From Sinorhizobium shofinae (GTDB lineage Bacteria; Pseudomonadota; Alphaproteobacteria; Rhizobiales; Rhizobiaceae), in NCBI GenBank assembly GCA_001704765.1, contig MBFK01000104.1, positions 45,831-109,830 on the forward strand: a DNA stretch of 64,000 nt, written 5' to 3'. Position numbers and translations under genes: made by a program. This document shows positions 34,230 to 42,251 of this stretch, in pieces (within the stretch, counting starts at the first letter, position 1; each line of letters opens with the position of its first letter). The notes under the pieces are model-generated. The model was not told where the DNA came from and did not search any database. It saw only the letters and a list, made by a program, of their open reading frames with translations.

Positions 34230-35309
34230 GTGGCGAAGAACGTTTCGGCGCAGGCAGAAAGAGAAGCTCCCGACCAGTTGCTCACGGCGCGGCGTTCGCG
34301 GGCATTCGTGATCCTCGTCGCCATCGCGGCGGGGATCGTCGTCTGCTACCTGCTGGCCGTGCCTTTCCTGCCAGCACTTACCTGGGCGCTTGTCCTTGCG
34401 ATAATGTTCCACCCGCTCCACCGGCGGATCGCGAAAAATCTCCGCTATCCGGAAATCGCCGCCGCAGCCACCGTGGCAATTGCCGCTTTCGTTGTCGCGG
34501 TGCCACTCACTTTCATTGCCGAGCGGCTGGTGAATGAGGCGGCGAGAGGCGCGCAGATCGTCGCGGAAGCGCTGCGGTCGGGAAGTTGGCGCGACGCCAT
34601 TGCCAACTATCCGCGCATCGGGCTCATTCTTCTCTGGATCGAGACGCAGCTTGACCTCGCCGGCCTGGCAGGCAATGCCGCCACTCTGCTCACCAATTTC
34701 AGCGCATCCTTGGTCCGCCGCTCGGTGGCACAGATCATCGACGCCGTCCTGACGTTCTACTTCTTGTTCTATTTCCTGCGCGACGGGCGCGAAGCCTTGA
34801 ACATGCTCAAGAACTTCTCTCCTCTGACGTCCGCAGAGATGAACAAGCTGTTCCTTCGCGTCACCGAAACGGTCCACGCGATCGTCTTCGGAACCTTCGC
34901 CATCGCGGTCGTGCAGGGTATGTTGGGCGGTCTGATGTTCTGGCTGCTTGGACTGCCGTCGCCGCTCCTGTGGGGTCTGGCGATGGGCCTCCTCGCGATG
35001 GTGCCGGTTCTCGGCGCCTTCATCGTCTGGATTCCGGCCGCGCTGTCGCTCGCCTTGACCGGCGAATGGGGGAAGGCGTTGATCCTGACGGTGTGGGGAG
35101 CCGGCGTGGTCGCGACGGTGGACAACCTGCTCTATCCGATCTTCGTCGGAGATCGCCTGAAGCTGCATACCATGCTGGCGTTCATGAGCATGATCGGTGG
35201 CATCATCGTCTTCGGGCCGGCGGGGCTGGTGATCGGCCCGGTGATCTTCACGGTGACGCTGCTGCTGCTCGACATCTGGCGCGAGCACAACAAAGAAAGC
35301 GGCAAATAG
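34230..35309 (+). CDS. AI-2E family transporter (PerM/YdiK type)
   Basis: Inner-membrane protein of 359 residues with about seven or eight helices in the family order: an N-terminal pair (FVILVAIAAGIVVCYLLAVP, LTWALVLAIMFHPLHRRI), a large central soluble region (about residues 100-175), then the conserved segment YFLFYFLRDGREALNMLKNF and the C-terminal bundle with GMLGGLMFWLLGLPSPLLWG, MVPVLGAFIVWIPAA and FGPAGLVIGPVIF. The family includes TqsA (AI-2 exporter) and Na+/H+ antiporters, so the substrate is not fixed. GTG start with AAAGGAG nine bases upstream and a stress-type promoter further up. Confidence 0.85.
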   Translation: MAKNVSAQAEREAPDQLLTARRSRAFVILVAIAAGIVVCYLLAVPFLPALTWALVLAIMFHPLHRRIAKNLRYPEIAAAATVAIAAFVVAVPLTFIAERLVNEAARGAQIVAEALRSGSWRDAIANYPRIGLILLWIETQLDLAGLAGNAATLLTNFSASLVRRSVAQIIDAVLTFYFLFYFLRDGREALNMLKNFSPLTSAEMNKLFLRVTETVHAIVFGTFAIAVVQGMLGGLMFWLLGLPSPLLWGLAMGLLAMVPVLGAFIVWIPAALSLALTGEWGKALILTVWGAGVVATVDNLLYPIFVGDRLKLHTMLAFMSMIGGIIVFGPAGLVIGPVIFTVTLLLLDIWREHNKESGK

Positions 35310-35342
35310 ATCATCGCCACCTCCGTCAGCCAGCAGGAACGA

Positions 35343-36125
35343 TCACGGCACCCGCGAAACGCAGCTGCTACGGGATTGTTCGGGCACGTTCTGGAGTGTC
35401 GGCTCGATTTCCAGTTCGACCAGGATCGGGAGATGATCGGAAGCGACCCGCGCAAGGGCGCTGCTGTGCACTTTGCAATCGCTCACACTTATCCCATCGC
35501 CGACGAAGACGTGGTCGAGCCGCAGGAGCGGCAATCGGGAGGGAAAGGTCGGTCGCGGCTTTGCTTTCGATTGGAGTTGCACGTCCTTGAGATGCGTAGC
35601 CAACAGCTTATAGGCGGCCGAGCGTGCAATGGCGTTGAGGTCGCCCGCCAGAATGACACGCGATTCCGCCTGCCCTATTCCGCCCAGCCAGCCGGGGCCT
35701 AGCAAGGTCGTTGCCTGGCGGACCCGCTCCGAACCGCTAAGCCCGAGATGCGTGACGATGACCTGGAGCTTGACGTCAGTGAGATCAATCTCCACCCAGA
35801 GCGCGCCTCGCGGCTCTCCGGACGACGGCAGCACGTCCGCCTTGACCAGGCGCATCGGCAGGGCCGTCAGCACCGCATCCCCGTATCGCTCGTCTTTCAG
35901 GTGGAGAGCCGGGTGAAAATGCGCCTCCATGCTGAGATGCGTGGCGATCATATGAGCCTGGTCAACTCCACCGCTGCGGGCGCGGCCGACGTCGACCTCC
36001 TGCAGGGCGATGATGTCTGGCCGGCATTCGTGTATGACCGCGGCGATGCGTGCCGGGTCAAGCTTTCGGTCGGTCCCGAAGCAGCTGTGGACGTTGTAGG
36101 TGAGGAAGCGTAGCGGTCGAGGCAT
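35343..36125 (-). CDS. Endonuclease/exonuclease/phosphatase family protein (YbhP-like)
   Basis: 260 residues. The metal-dependent EEP fold is shown by LRFLTYNVHSCFGTDRKLDP (Asn), DIIALQEVDVGR (catalytic Glu), LQVIVTHLGLSGSERVRQ, VILAGDLNAIARS (Asp/Asn) and the C-terminal VASDHLPILVELE (Asp-His). The start is the ATG at 36125 with AGGA upstream. Substrate unknown: a lipid headgroup phosphodiester or nucleic acid. In E. coli the genes ybhP, ybhO (clsB) and ybhN are adjacent; homologues of all three fold types occur here, which argues for a lipid role. Confidence 0.85.
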   Translation of the reverse strand: MPRPLRFLTYNVHSCFGTDRKLDPARIAAVIHECRPDIIALQEVDVGRARSGGVDQAHMIATHLSMEAHFHPALHLKDERYGDAVLTALPMRLVKADVLPSSGEPRGALWVEIDLTDVKLQVIVTHLGLSGSERVRQATTLLGPGWLGGIGQAESRVILAGDLNAIARSAAYKLLATHLKDVQLQSKAKPRPTFPSRLPLLRLDHVFVGDGISVSDCKVHSSALARVASDHLPILVELEIEPTLQNVPEQSRSSCVSRVP

Positions 36126-36154
36126 GATCCTGTTTCGGCCCTGTCTTGCGTTCG

Positions 36155-36182
36155 GGAACACGCAGGACCTGCTTTTCGTTCC
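36155..36182. promoter_or_regulatory. Interleaved divergent EcfG/RpoE2-type promoters
   Basis: Plus strand: GGAAC (36155-36159), 17 bases, CGTT (36177-36180), toward the YbhN-like gene. Minus strand: GGAAC (36182-36178), 17 bases, TGTT (36160-36157), toward the YbhP-like gene. Each -35 overlaps the other promoter's -10, so polymerase cannot occupy both at once. Predicted leaders are about 23-26 bases on both sides, ending at ATG 36125 and ATG 36209. Confidence 0.65.
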
Positions 36183-36208
36183 GAGGGATGGGCACAGGAA
36201 CGAGGCCG

Positions 36209-37147
36209 ATGCCGAAGAAAATCATTGCCAGAATATTCATATTCGCTGCCATTGGCGTCGCCGCCTGGCTGATTTACCGGACACTCCGCCGATACACGTT
36301 CGACGAGATCGTCCGCTCGGTCCTGCAGATCCCCCTAGGGCATCTGCTGGCGGGGATCGGCTTCGTCTTCCTCTCCTATTTCTGCCTGACTCTGTTCGAC
36401 ACGCTTGCCGTGCGTTATGTCGGGCAGAAGCTCCCCTACCGGCAGGTGGCGCTCGCCTCCTTCACCAGCCTTTCGATTGGTCACAATGTCGGCGTGGCAG
36501 CCCTGAGCAGCGGGGCGGTGCGATACCGGTTCTATTCGCGCTGGGGGTTCACCGGCGAGCAGGTGGCGAAAATCATCCTCTTCTGCGGCGTCACCGTCGG
36601 CCTCGGCCTTATGACCCTTGCCAGTCTTTGTTGCCTGATCATGCCGGCGAGCGCCGCGCGGATCATCGGCCTCTCGGAAAGCGGCGCTCGTCTTGTCGGT
36701 ATCACCTGCCTTGCCGCCTCGATCGGCTATGTGATGCTGGCCGGTTTCTTACGCGGTTCGCTTCGCTTCTTCCGCTGGTCGTTCGAATTGCCGCCGCTGC
36801 AGATTGCAGCCGGCCAGGTCGTCGTCGGCACAGCCAACTTCCTTTGCGTCAGCGCCTGCCTGCATCAACTGGTGCTGGCGTACGGAGACTCCGGCTTCTT
36901 CGAAACCGCGACGGCTTATGTCGGTGCCAATCTGGCGGCTCTCGTCAGCCACGTCCCGGGCGGCATCGGCGTGCTTGAGGCAACGATTGCCTTTCTGCTC
37001 GGGCAGTCGGCGAGCATCGGCGCACTGATCGCCTTTAGGGCGATCTATTTTTTCCTGCCGCTGCCGCTCGGCTTGATTTCGCTGTCGATCGCGGAATTTC
37101 TCCGATGGGACAATGCACGGAGCCTGGAAAGCAAGGCGAAAACCTGA
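36209..37147 (+). CDS. Lysylphosphatidylglycerol synthase transmembrane-region family protein (YbhN-like)
   Basis: Polytopic membrane protein of 312 residues with about eight helices. Family signatures are LASFTSLSIGHNVGVAALSSGAVRYRFYSR near residue 90 (here split as SIGHNVGVAALSSG and VRYRFYSRWG) and SHVPGGIGVLEATIAFLLG near the C-terminus. It lacks the cytosolic aminoacyltransferase domain of MprF, so it is the stand-alone flippase-like half, as in YbhN. The start at 36209 has ACGAGG upstream; the longer frame from 36146 begins inside the promoter. Its 3' end overlaps the convergent PLD gene by about 100 bp. Confidence 0.85.
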   Translation: MPKKIIARIFIFAAIGVAAWLIYRTLRRYTFDEIVRSVLQIPLGHLLAGIGFVFLSYFCLTLFDTLAVRYVGQKLPYRQVALASFTSLSIGHNVGVAALSSGAVRYRFYSRWGFTGEQVAKIILFCGVTVGLGLMTLASLCCLIMPASAARIIGLSESGARLVGITCLAASIGYVMLAGFLRGSLRFFRWSFELPPLQIAAGQVVVGTANFLCVSACLHQLVLAYGDSGFFETATAYVGANLAALVSHVPGGIGVLEATIAFLLGQSASIGALIAFRAIYFFLPLPLGLISLSIAEFLRWDNARSLESKAKT

Positions 37148-38676
37148 CCGACCCAGCGCCACAGCAGAGCGCGTGTGCGATGGAAGGGCCTGACCGGACT
37201 GTGCGGATCGACGATGTCAGTGCCCCAGACAAGGGCGGTCGCACCATGGCTTTCGATCCCGTTGAAAGCCCGCAGACCGCGTTGACGCGTGTTCAGCCTG
37301 TCGACGACGGCGACGAGAGAGCCGGTTTCCTGCAGCATCCGTTCGACCTCGCTCGGCTCGACGTCGAGATGCTCCCCCAGGAGCACGTTGCGAATGCCTG
37401 CGATTGCGGCACTTTGCTCCCCGCTCGCCGCCTCCACGGCGACGTCGCACTCCGTATCGAACCCTTCCGAACGGTGGTTGAAGTTCGATGAGCCGACACG
37501 AAGGAACTGCTCGTCGATAACGACTACCTTGGAATGGATCGTCACCTCCTGCTCGGACCCGTCCGCTGCCGGAACCACGGGATAGACGACCCGCAGCCTG
37601 CCATAGCGGTCCGTCTGCTTCAGCCGCCGGATGAGGCGGTCGCGATTGCCCCCCATCACGACCCTTTCGAGAAAACCGTGCGAACTGCGGGTGGTGATCA
37701 CCACGATCTCGGGGCCGTCGGGCTCCTGTAGCCGCTCGCACAGAAGTTTGCCGATCCGATGCGAGGCAAAATACTGATTCTCGATATAGATGCGGCGCCG
37801 TGCGCTGCGCAATGCATCGAGGGTTAGCCGCAGCGCCTCCTGTCGCCCCCGTCTTTTGCCGAAATCCGGCTCGGTGCGGGCGATGGCTATCTGGCAATTC
37901 GTCAGGACCGGTTCAATGTCGGGAGGCCATGCGACCGCCGTTGAACCTGGAGCGCTTACGCCTTCGCCGACCGAGGACTTCCAGCGGGAGCGGCAGAGGT
38001 CGCCTATGGCTCGGCTCGCTTCTCCCTCCAGCACCACCTGGATATCATGCACCGGATCGTAACGATTTCCGTCCGGATCGCGGCGCAGATCATTCTCGGC
38101 CAAATGATCCGGCGTATCCCAGCGCCGCGCGGTCAGATCGATGCCGCCGACGAAAGCGATGCGGTCGTCGATCGACACGAGCTTCTGGTGATGAGAGCCG
38201 CGAAGCGCACGGTGGCTCGCGAATCGAAGTTCGATCTGCGGATGCGAAGCCCATTTCTGCCTGCGAAACAGCCGCAACGACTTTCCCGAATAGATCGGTC
38301 CCATCGCCCAGACCAGGATACGGATCCTGAGCTTCGGATTTTGAGCCACCAGCCGCTCCAGCTTCTTGCCAAGCGCCTCTGCGTCTGGATCATCCGGACA
38401 AAGCTTTATGCGTGGATCGAAATCCCATCCGGTAATCCAGACTTGCACTTCCGCCTGCTCGAGCGCTCGATCGAGACAGGCGTAGTAGGCTGCCCCATCG
38501 ATGAGGAAGGACACGCGCTTGGCAGGCGCGCTGCGCCAGATATTCTCGGCTTCCTTGATGATAAGTCGGCGTGCCCGGTGCGATCGGTTGGGCGGGCTTC
38601 CGGTGAAAACAGTTTTCCAGGCCAAGCTTCTTTTCCCGTGGGTGGCGACTGCAAAAAAATCCATTTCAATCGACAT
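37045..38676 (-). CDS. Phospholipase D family protein (two HKD motifs)
   Basis: 543 residues from the ATG at 38676. Two catalytic HxKxxxxD motifs are present: HHQKLVSIDDRIAFVGGIDL and HSKVVVIDEQFLRVGSSNFN. The segment RRRIYIENQYFASHRIGKLL contains IENQYF, a mark of true phospholipases D rather than most bacterial cardiolipin synthases. VWITGWDFDPRIKL near the N-terminus is also PLD-like. No signal peptide is clear, so it probably acts at the cytoplasmic membrane face. Expected reactions are hydrolysis or headgroup exchange on phosphatidylcholine, which rhizobia contain, or cardiolipin synthesis. It overlaps the YbhN-like gene tail to tail. An in-frame ATG at 38766 would overlap treY. Confidence 0.85.
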   Translation of the reverse strand: MSIEMDFFAVATHGKRSLAWKTVFTGSPPNRSHRARRLIIKEAENIWRSAPAKRVSFLIDGAAYYACLDRALEQAEVQVWITGWDFDPRIKLCPDDPDAEALGKKLERLVAQNPKLRIRILVWAMGPIYSGKSLRLFRRQKWASHPQIELRFASHRALRGSHHQKLVSIDDRIAFVGGIDLTARRWDTPDHLAENDLRRDPDGNRYDPVHDIQVVLEGEASRAIGDLCRSRWKSSVGEGVSAPGSTAVAWPPDIEPVLTNCQIAIARTEPDFGKRRGRQEALRLTLDALRSARRRIYIENQYFASHRIGKLLCERLQEPDGPEIVVITTRSSHGFLERVVMGGNRDRLIRRLKQTDRYGRLRVVYPVVPAADGSEQEVTIHSKVVVIDEQFLRVGSSNFNHRSEGFDTECDVAVEAASGEQSAAIAGIRNVLLGEHLDVEPSEVERMLQETGSLVAVVDRLNTRQRGLRAFNGIESHGATALVWGTDIVDPHSPVRPFHRTRALLWRWVGQVFALLSRLRALSHRRNSAIDSEIKPSGSGRKK

Positions 38677-38696
38677 TGTTCCCGTCACACCCGCGC

Positions 38697-38722
38697 GGAA
38701 CAAAGCTCGATCGGATGGTGTT
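38697..38722 (+). promoter_or_regulatory. EcfG/RpoE2-like promoter of treY
   Basis: GGAAC (38697-38701), 17 bases, TGTT (38719-38722). The predicted start near 38728 leaves almost no leader before the ATG at 38735 and about 25 bases before the in-frame ATG at 38753. Confidence 0.45.
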
Positions 38723-38734
38723 GTGCCTGAACAG

Positions 38735-41374
38735 ATGTCAAACCGACCTGCCATGCCCCTGCCCAACGCGACCTACCGACTGCAACTTCGAAACGGGATG
38801 GACTTCGAAAAAGCCGTCGGGCTGATCCCGCATCTCGTCAGGCTCGGCATCTCTCATCTTTATGCCTCGCCGATATTTTCCGCGGTCAGCGGCTCGACGC
38901 ATGGCTATGACATCGTCGACTTCAACGAGATCGATCCAGCCTTGGGCGGCCGCGACGGATTTCGCCGGCTCGTCGGCGAGCTGAAAGCCCATGGGCTCGG
39001 GATCATCCTGGACATCGTGCCGAACCACATGGCCGCGCATCTTCAGAACGGATGGTGGCACAGCGTCGTCGAATGGGGCCGGTCGAGCGAATTCGCCGGT
39101 CATTTCGACATCGACTGGCAGGAGCCGCTCACCCTGCCATTCCTGGGCCGGTGCTTCGAGGAAGAGCTCGCGGCCGGAAAGACACGACTGACATTCGACC
39201 GTGAAAGGAACTGCCTGGCCTTCGAGTACTATGATGCGCTCTATCCTCTCAATCCGGCCTCCTATCCGGCAGCCCTGGAAAGTTGCAGCCCCGCTCTCGA
39301 CAGGCTTGTCGCCGTCGCCGGCATGGCGGAAGCGAGCAACGCCGCAGCTTTCCGCTCCGAGATAGCCTCGGCCGTGGAGACGCCCTCGGTCGCTGCCGCG
39401 CTGGACGGGCATCTCCGGCGCGTCTCCGCCGACAAGCCGTTCGTGGAGCGGCTTCACCAGATGCAATCCTGGCGGCTTACAAGCTGGAAGACGGCGCGGG
39501 ACCATCTCAGCTACCGGAGGTTCTTCGAGATAGCCGGTCTTGTCGGGCTGCGCGTCGAAGACCCGGCCGTCTTCGAGGCCACCCATCGATGCGCCCTCGG
39601 TCTCGTCGAGGCAGGCCTCGTCGACGGGCTCCGGGTGGATCACATCGACGGGCTTGCCGATCCCGAGCATTATCTTCATCGGCTGCGCGAGCGCGCGGGC
39701 GAGCACACCTACATCATCGTCGAGAAAATACTGGAGGCGGACGAGCCGTTGCCGGAGGAATGGCCGGTTGATGGCACCACGGGCTACGAGTTCATCTCGG
39801 CGCTTGCCGAACTCCTCACCGACGAGTCTTGCAAGCTTTGGAGCGAAGGCCACCGATCAGCCACGGACATGGCCGTCACCGAGTGCAAGCTGCAGGTGCT
39901 GAGCCACAATTTCAACGCCGAAGTCAAAAGGCTCGCCGGACTTGCGGCCCGCCTGCGGGAGAATGACGCTTCAGCGGCCGAAAGCGAGCGGATGGCCGAG
40001 GCCATCCGTCGGTTGATCGCAGCGATGCCGGTTTACCGCACCTATGTCAGCGACCGCGGCGCAAGCGAGCGCGACAGGCAGTTGCTCGATGAGATCGAGC
40101 CCAAGGCGGGCGCTGGCGCACCGGAGGTCAGCGCCGAGATCGCGATGATCGCGGCGCGCCTGAAGGCAAATGACGCTCCAACGGATCGCCAGCTGGCGAC
40201 CGAATTCCGGACGCGCTTTCAACAATTGAGCGGCGCCGTCATGGCCAAGGCGGTCGAGGATACTTTCTTCTATCGCCGAGGCGACTATCTCGCCGCGAAC
40301 GAGGTGGGTGCCGCGGCCGCCTGGGCACCGGGTGGCGTCGACCGCTTTCATGAGAGGATGCAGGAGCGCGCCAGCAGAAGCGCCAGCGGCCTGTCGGCGA
40401 CCGCGACCCATGATACGAAGCGCGGCGAGGACGCACGTGCAAGGCTCCATGTGATCAGCGAGGCGCCAGAGCTCTGGGCCGCCGCAGTCGGCCGCTGGCG
40501 CGACATGAATGCGGAACGGCTTCGCCATCTGCCCGAGGCCGATGCACCGGAAGCCTCCGTTGAGCAGTTCCTCTATCAGAGCCTGATCGGCACCTGGCCG
40601 ATTGAGCCCCTGCGTGACGAGGATCTCACCTCCCTGCGCGAGCGCATGTCAGACTTTGCCGTGAAGGCTCTGCGCGAGGCCAAACTGAGAACAAGCTGGG
40701 ACTCGCCGGACGAGCAATATGAAGCGGCGGTCGTCGCATTTCTGCGCGACATCCTCGATTGGCGGAACAGAGCGTTTCTCGACGACCTCGAGAAAACAAT
40801 CGCGCCCTTCATCCATGCAGGTCTGATCAACAGCCTCTCGCAAACGCTGGTGAAGCTCACTGCGCCGGGCATTCCGGACATCTATCAAGGCAGCGAGCGC
40901 CTCGATCTTTCCCTGGTCGACCCCGACAACCGCCGCGGTTTCTCACCGCGGCCCTCACCTTGCGAACTGCCGCAACAGCCGACGATCGGCGACTTCGAAG
41001 ACTGCAAGCAAGCGCTGATCGGTATCTGCCTGAACTATCGCCGAGGCAGAGGTGCGGAGCTGCTGGCGAACGGCGAATATCGTCCCTTGCGCCTGCAGGG
41101 CCCCGCCGCTCGGCATGCCGCTGCATTCATGCGCCGCACGCAGGATGAGCTTTCGATCACCGTGTGCCCGCGGCTTGTCTTCCGCCACCTCAATGGGGAC
41201 ACCCTGTCCCTCCCCGCCGGCCTTTGGCACGACACCTGTCTCCTGTGGCCCGAGGACTGTGAACCGAAGCGATTGCGGAACCTCGCAACGGGCGGCCCCC
41301 TCGAGTGCCAGCGCCGCATTCCGATCTCAGAGATTCTCGGCAGTTTCCCCGTCGCGTTCCTCATTCCGGAATGA
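38735..41374 (+). CDS. treY: Maltooligosyl trehalose synthase (TreY)
   Basis: GH13 enzyme of 879 residues that turns the reducing end of maltodextrins into a trehalose unit, later released by TreZ. Family motifs: LPNATYRLQLRNGMDFEKAV at the N-terminus, YASPIFSAVSGSTHGYDIVD, DIVPNHMA, nucleophile region GLRVDHIDGLADP, acid/base region IIVEKILEADEPLP, and SATATHDTKRGEDARARL. Length and order fit TreY. Neither ATG 38735 nor 38753 has a good ribosome site, and the predicted promoter favours 38753. treZ and treX are not in the window. Trehalose is a stress protectant in rhizobia, in line with the flanking stress-type promoters. Confidence 0.92.
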   Translation: MSNRPAMPLPNATYRLQLRNGMDFEKAVGLIPHLVRLGISHLYASPIFSAVSGSTHGYDIVDFNEIDPALGGRDGFRRLVGELKAHGLGIILDIVPNHMAAHLQNGWWHSVVEWGRSSEFAGHFDIDWQEPLTLPFLGRCFEEELAAGKTRLTFDRERNCLAFEYYDALYPLNPASYPAALESCSPALDRLVAVAGMAEASNAAAFRSEIASAVETPSVAAALDGHLRRVSADKPFVERLHQMQSWRLTSWKTARDHLSYRRFFEIAGLVGLRVEDPAVFEATHRCALGLVEAGLVDGLRVDHIDGLADPEHYLHRLRERAGEHTYIIVEKILEADEPLPEEWPVDGTTGYEFISALAELLTDESCKLWSEGHRSATDMAVTECKLQVLSHNFNAEVKRLAGLAARLRENDASAAESERMAEAIRRLIAAMPVYRTYVSDRGASERDRQLLDEIEPKAGAGAPEVSAEIAMIAARLKANDAPTDRQLATEFRTRFQQLSGAVMAKAVEDTFFYRRGDYLAANEVGAAAAWAPGGVDRFHERMQERASRSASGLSATATHDTKRGEDARARLHVISEAPELWAAAVGRWRDMNAERLRHLPEADAPEASVEQFLYQSLIGTWPIEPLRDEDLTSLRERMSDFAVKALREAKLRTSWDSPDEQYEAAVVAFLRDILDWRNRAFLDDLEKTIAPFIHAGLINSLSQTLVKLTAPGIPDIYQGSERLDLSLVDPDNRRGFSPRPSPCELPQQPTIGDFEDCKQALIGICLNYRRGRGAELLANGEYRPLRLQGPAARHAAAFMRRTQDELSITVCPRLVFRHLNGDTLSLPAGLWHDTCLLWPEDCEPKRLRNLATGGPLECQRRIPISEILGSFPVAFLIPE

Positions 41375-41406
41375 TCCTGGCGCGACCAAGCCAATTGCTG
41401 CAGCTC

Positions 41407-42195
41407 TCAGCGAACCCGCCTGAACCAGTCCTGCTCCTGCAGAGCCCTGATCTGGTCCAGATCGAAGTCCGCGACCACGAGCTCCGGCTGCGATCCGCCC
41501 ATCGCGAGGATCTTGCCCAAAGGGGTGACCGCAAAAGACCGCCCGTCATCCTTCGGCGCCGGATAGTTCGCCACCGCCACGCCGAGGACGGACTGAAAGG
41601 CCAATGCCCGGACCCCTGCAACGCGCACGTCGCCGACAGCGGGATCGTCAACCAGCGGGCAGCTGTTCGGAACGAGAATGACCTCGGCGCCGTCCCGCAC
41701 GAGATCCGACGCTACATCCGGGAATTCCCTATCCATGCAGATCAGGATGCCGACCGCGACCTCTCCGGCATCGGTCCGGAGCCGGGCCACACTCGAGCTC
41801 TCGCCGGCGGCGCAGGCTTCTTCCCGAACGTCGAAAAAGCAGATGTGCCGCTTGCGTTGATGGAGGATGACTTCGCCATTGCTGTCGATCAGGATTGCGG
41901 AGTTGAAAGGCTTGGGGCTCCCGCGCTCGAGAAAGGTCGCTACGATCGCCAGGCCATAGCGCCGCGCGGCGCGCCGAAAACCTTCCACATAGGCGCCATC
42001 GATCGGAACCGCCGCTTCGATCCAGGCCCGCCGGGGGGCCTCGTCTTCAGGATCGAACCGGCTGTACCCGTTGGAAAACATTTCCGGAAAGACGACGACG
42101 TGCGCGCCTCTTTCAGCCGCCGACGCGGAGATCGCGTCGACATCGGTATCGTTCATCACCTGCGCCATCGCGACACGAAGGAACCTGCCTGCCAA
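41407..42195 (-). CDS. Carbon-nitrogen hydrolase (nitrilase superfamily)
   Basis: Amidase or nitrilase-like enzyme of 262 residues. The Glu-Lys-Cys triad is visible: Glu in VVFPEMFSNGYSRF, Lys in HQRKRHICFFD, Cys in VGILICMDREFPD. RVAMAQV is the first beta-strand, so the start must precede it; the TTG at 42195 with GGGAG seven bases upstream fits better than the internal ATG at 42168. The substrate is an unknown amide or nitrile. It faces treY convergently with 32 bp between and is 56 bp downstream of the MFS gene. Confidence 0.82.
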   Translation of the reverse strand: MAGRFLRVAMAQVMNDTDVDAISASAAERGAHVVVFPEMFSNGYSRFDPEDEAPRRAWIEAAVPIDGAYVEGFRRAARRYGLAIVATFLERGSPKPFNSAILIDSNGEVILHQRKRHICFFDVREEACAAGESSSVARLRTDAGEVAVGILICMDREFPDVASDLVRDGAEVILVPNSCPLVDDPAVGDVRVAGVRALAFQSVLGVAVANYPAPKDDGRSFAVTPLGKILAMGGSQPELVVADFDLDQIRALQEQDWFRRVR

Positions 42196-42251
42196 CGGAG
42201 TTCTCCCAAGGACCAAGAGGCATCTAGGAACTGTTCGGGCAGAATCAACAC

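Noticed and set aside
36100..36978. A 292-codon frame overlapping the YbhN-like gene on the same strand
   Set aside because: It is an out-of-frame reading with Pro/Arg/Ser-rich content. The YbhN frame has clear helices and family motifs.
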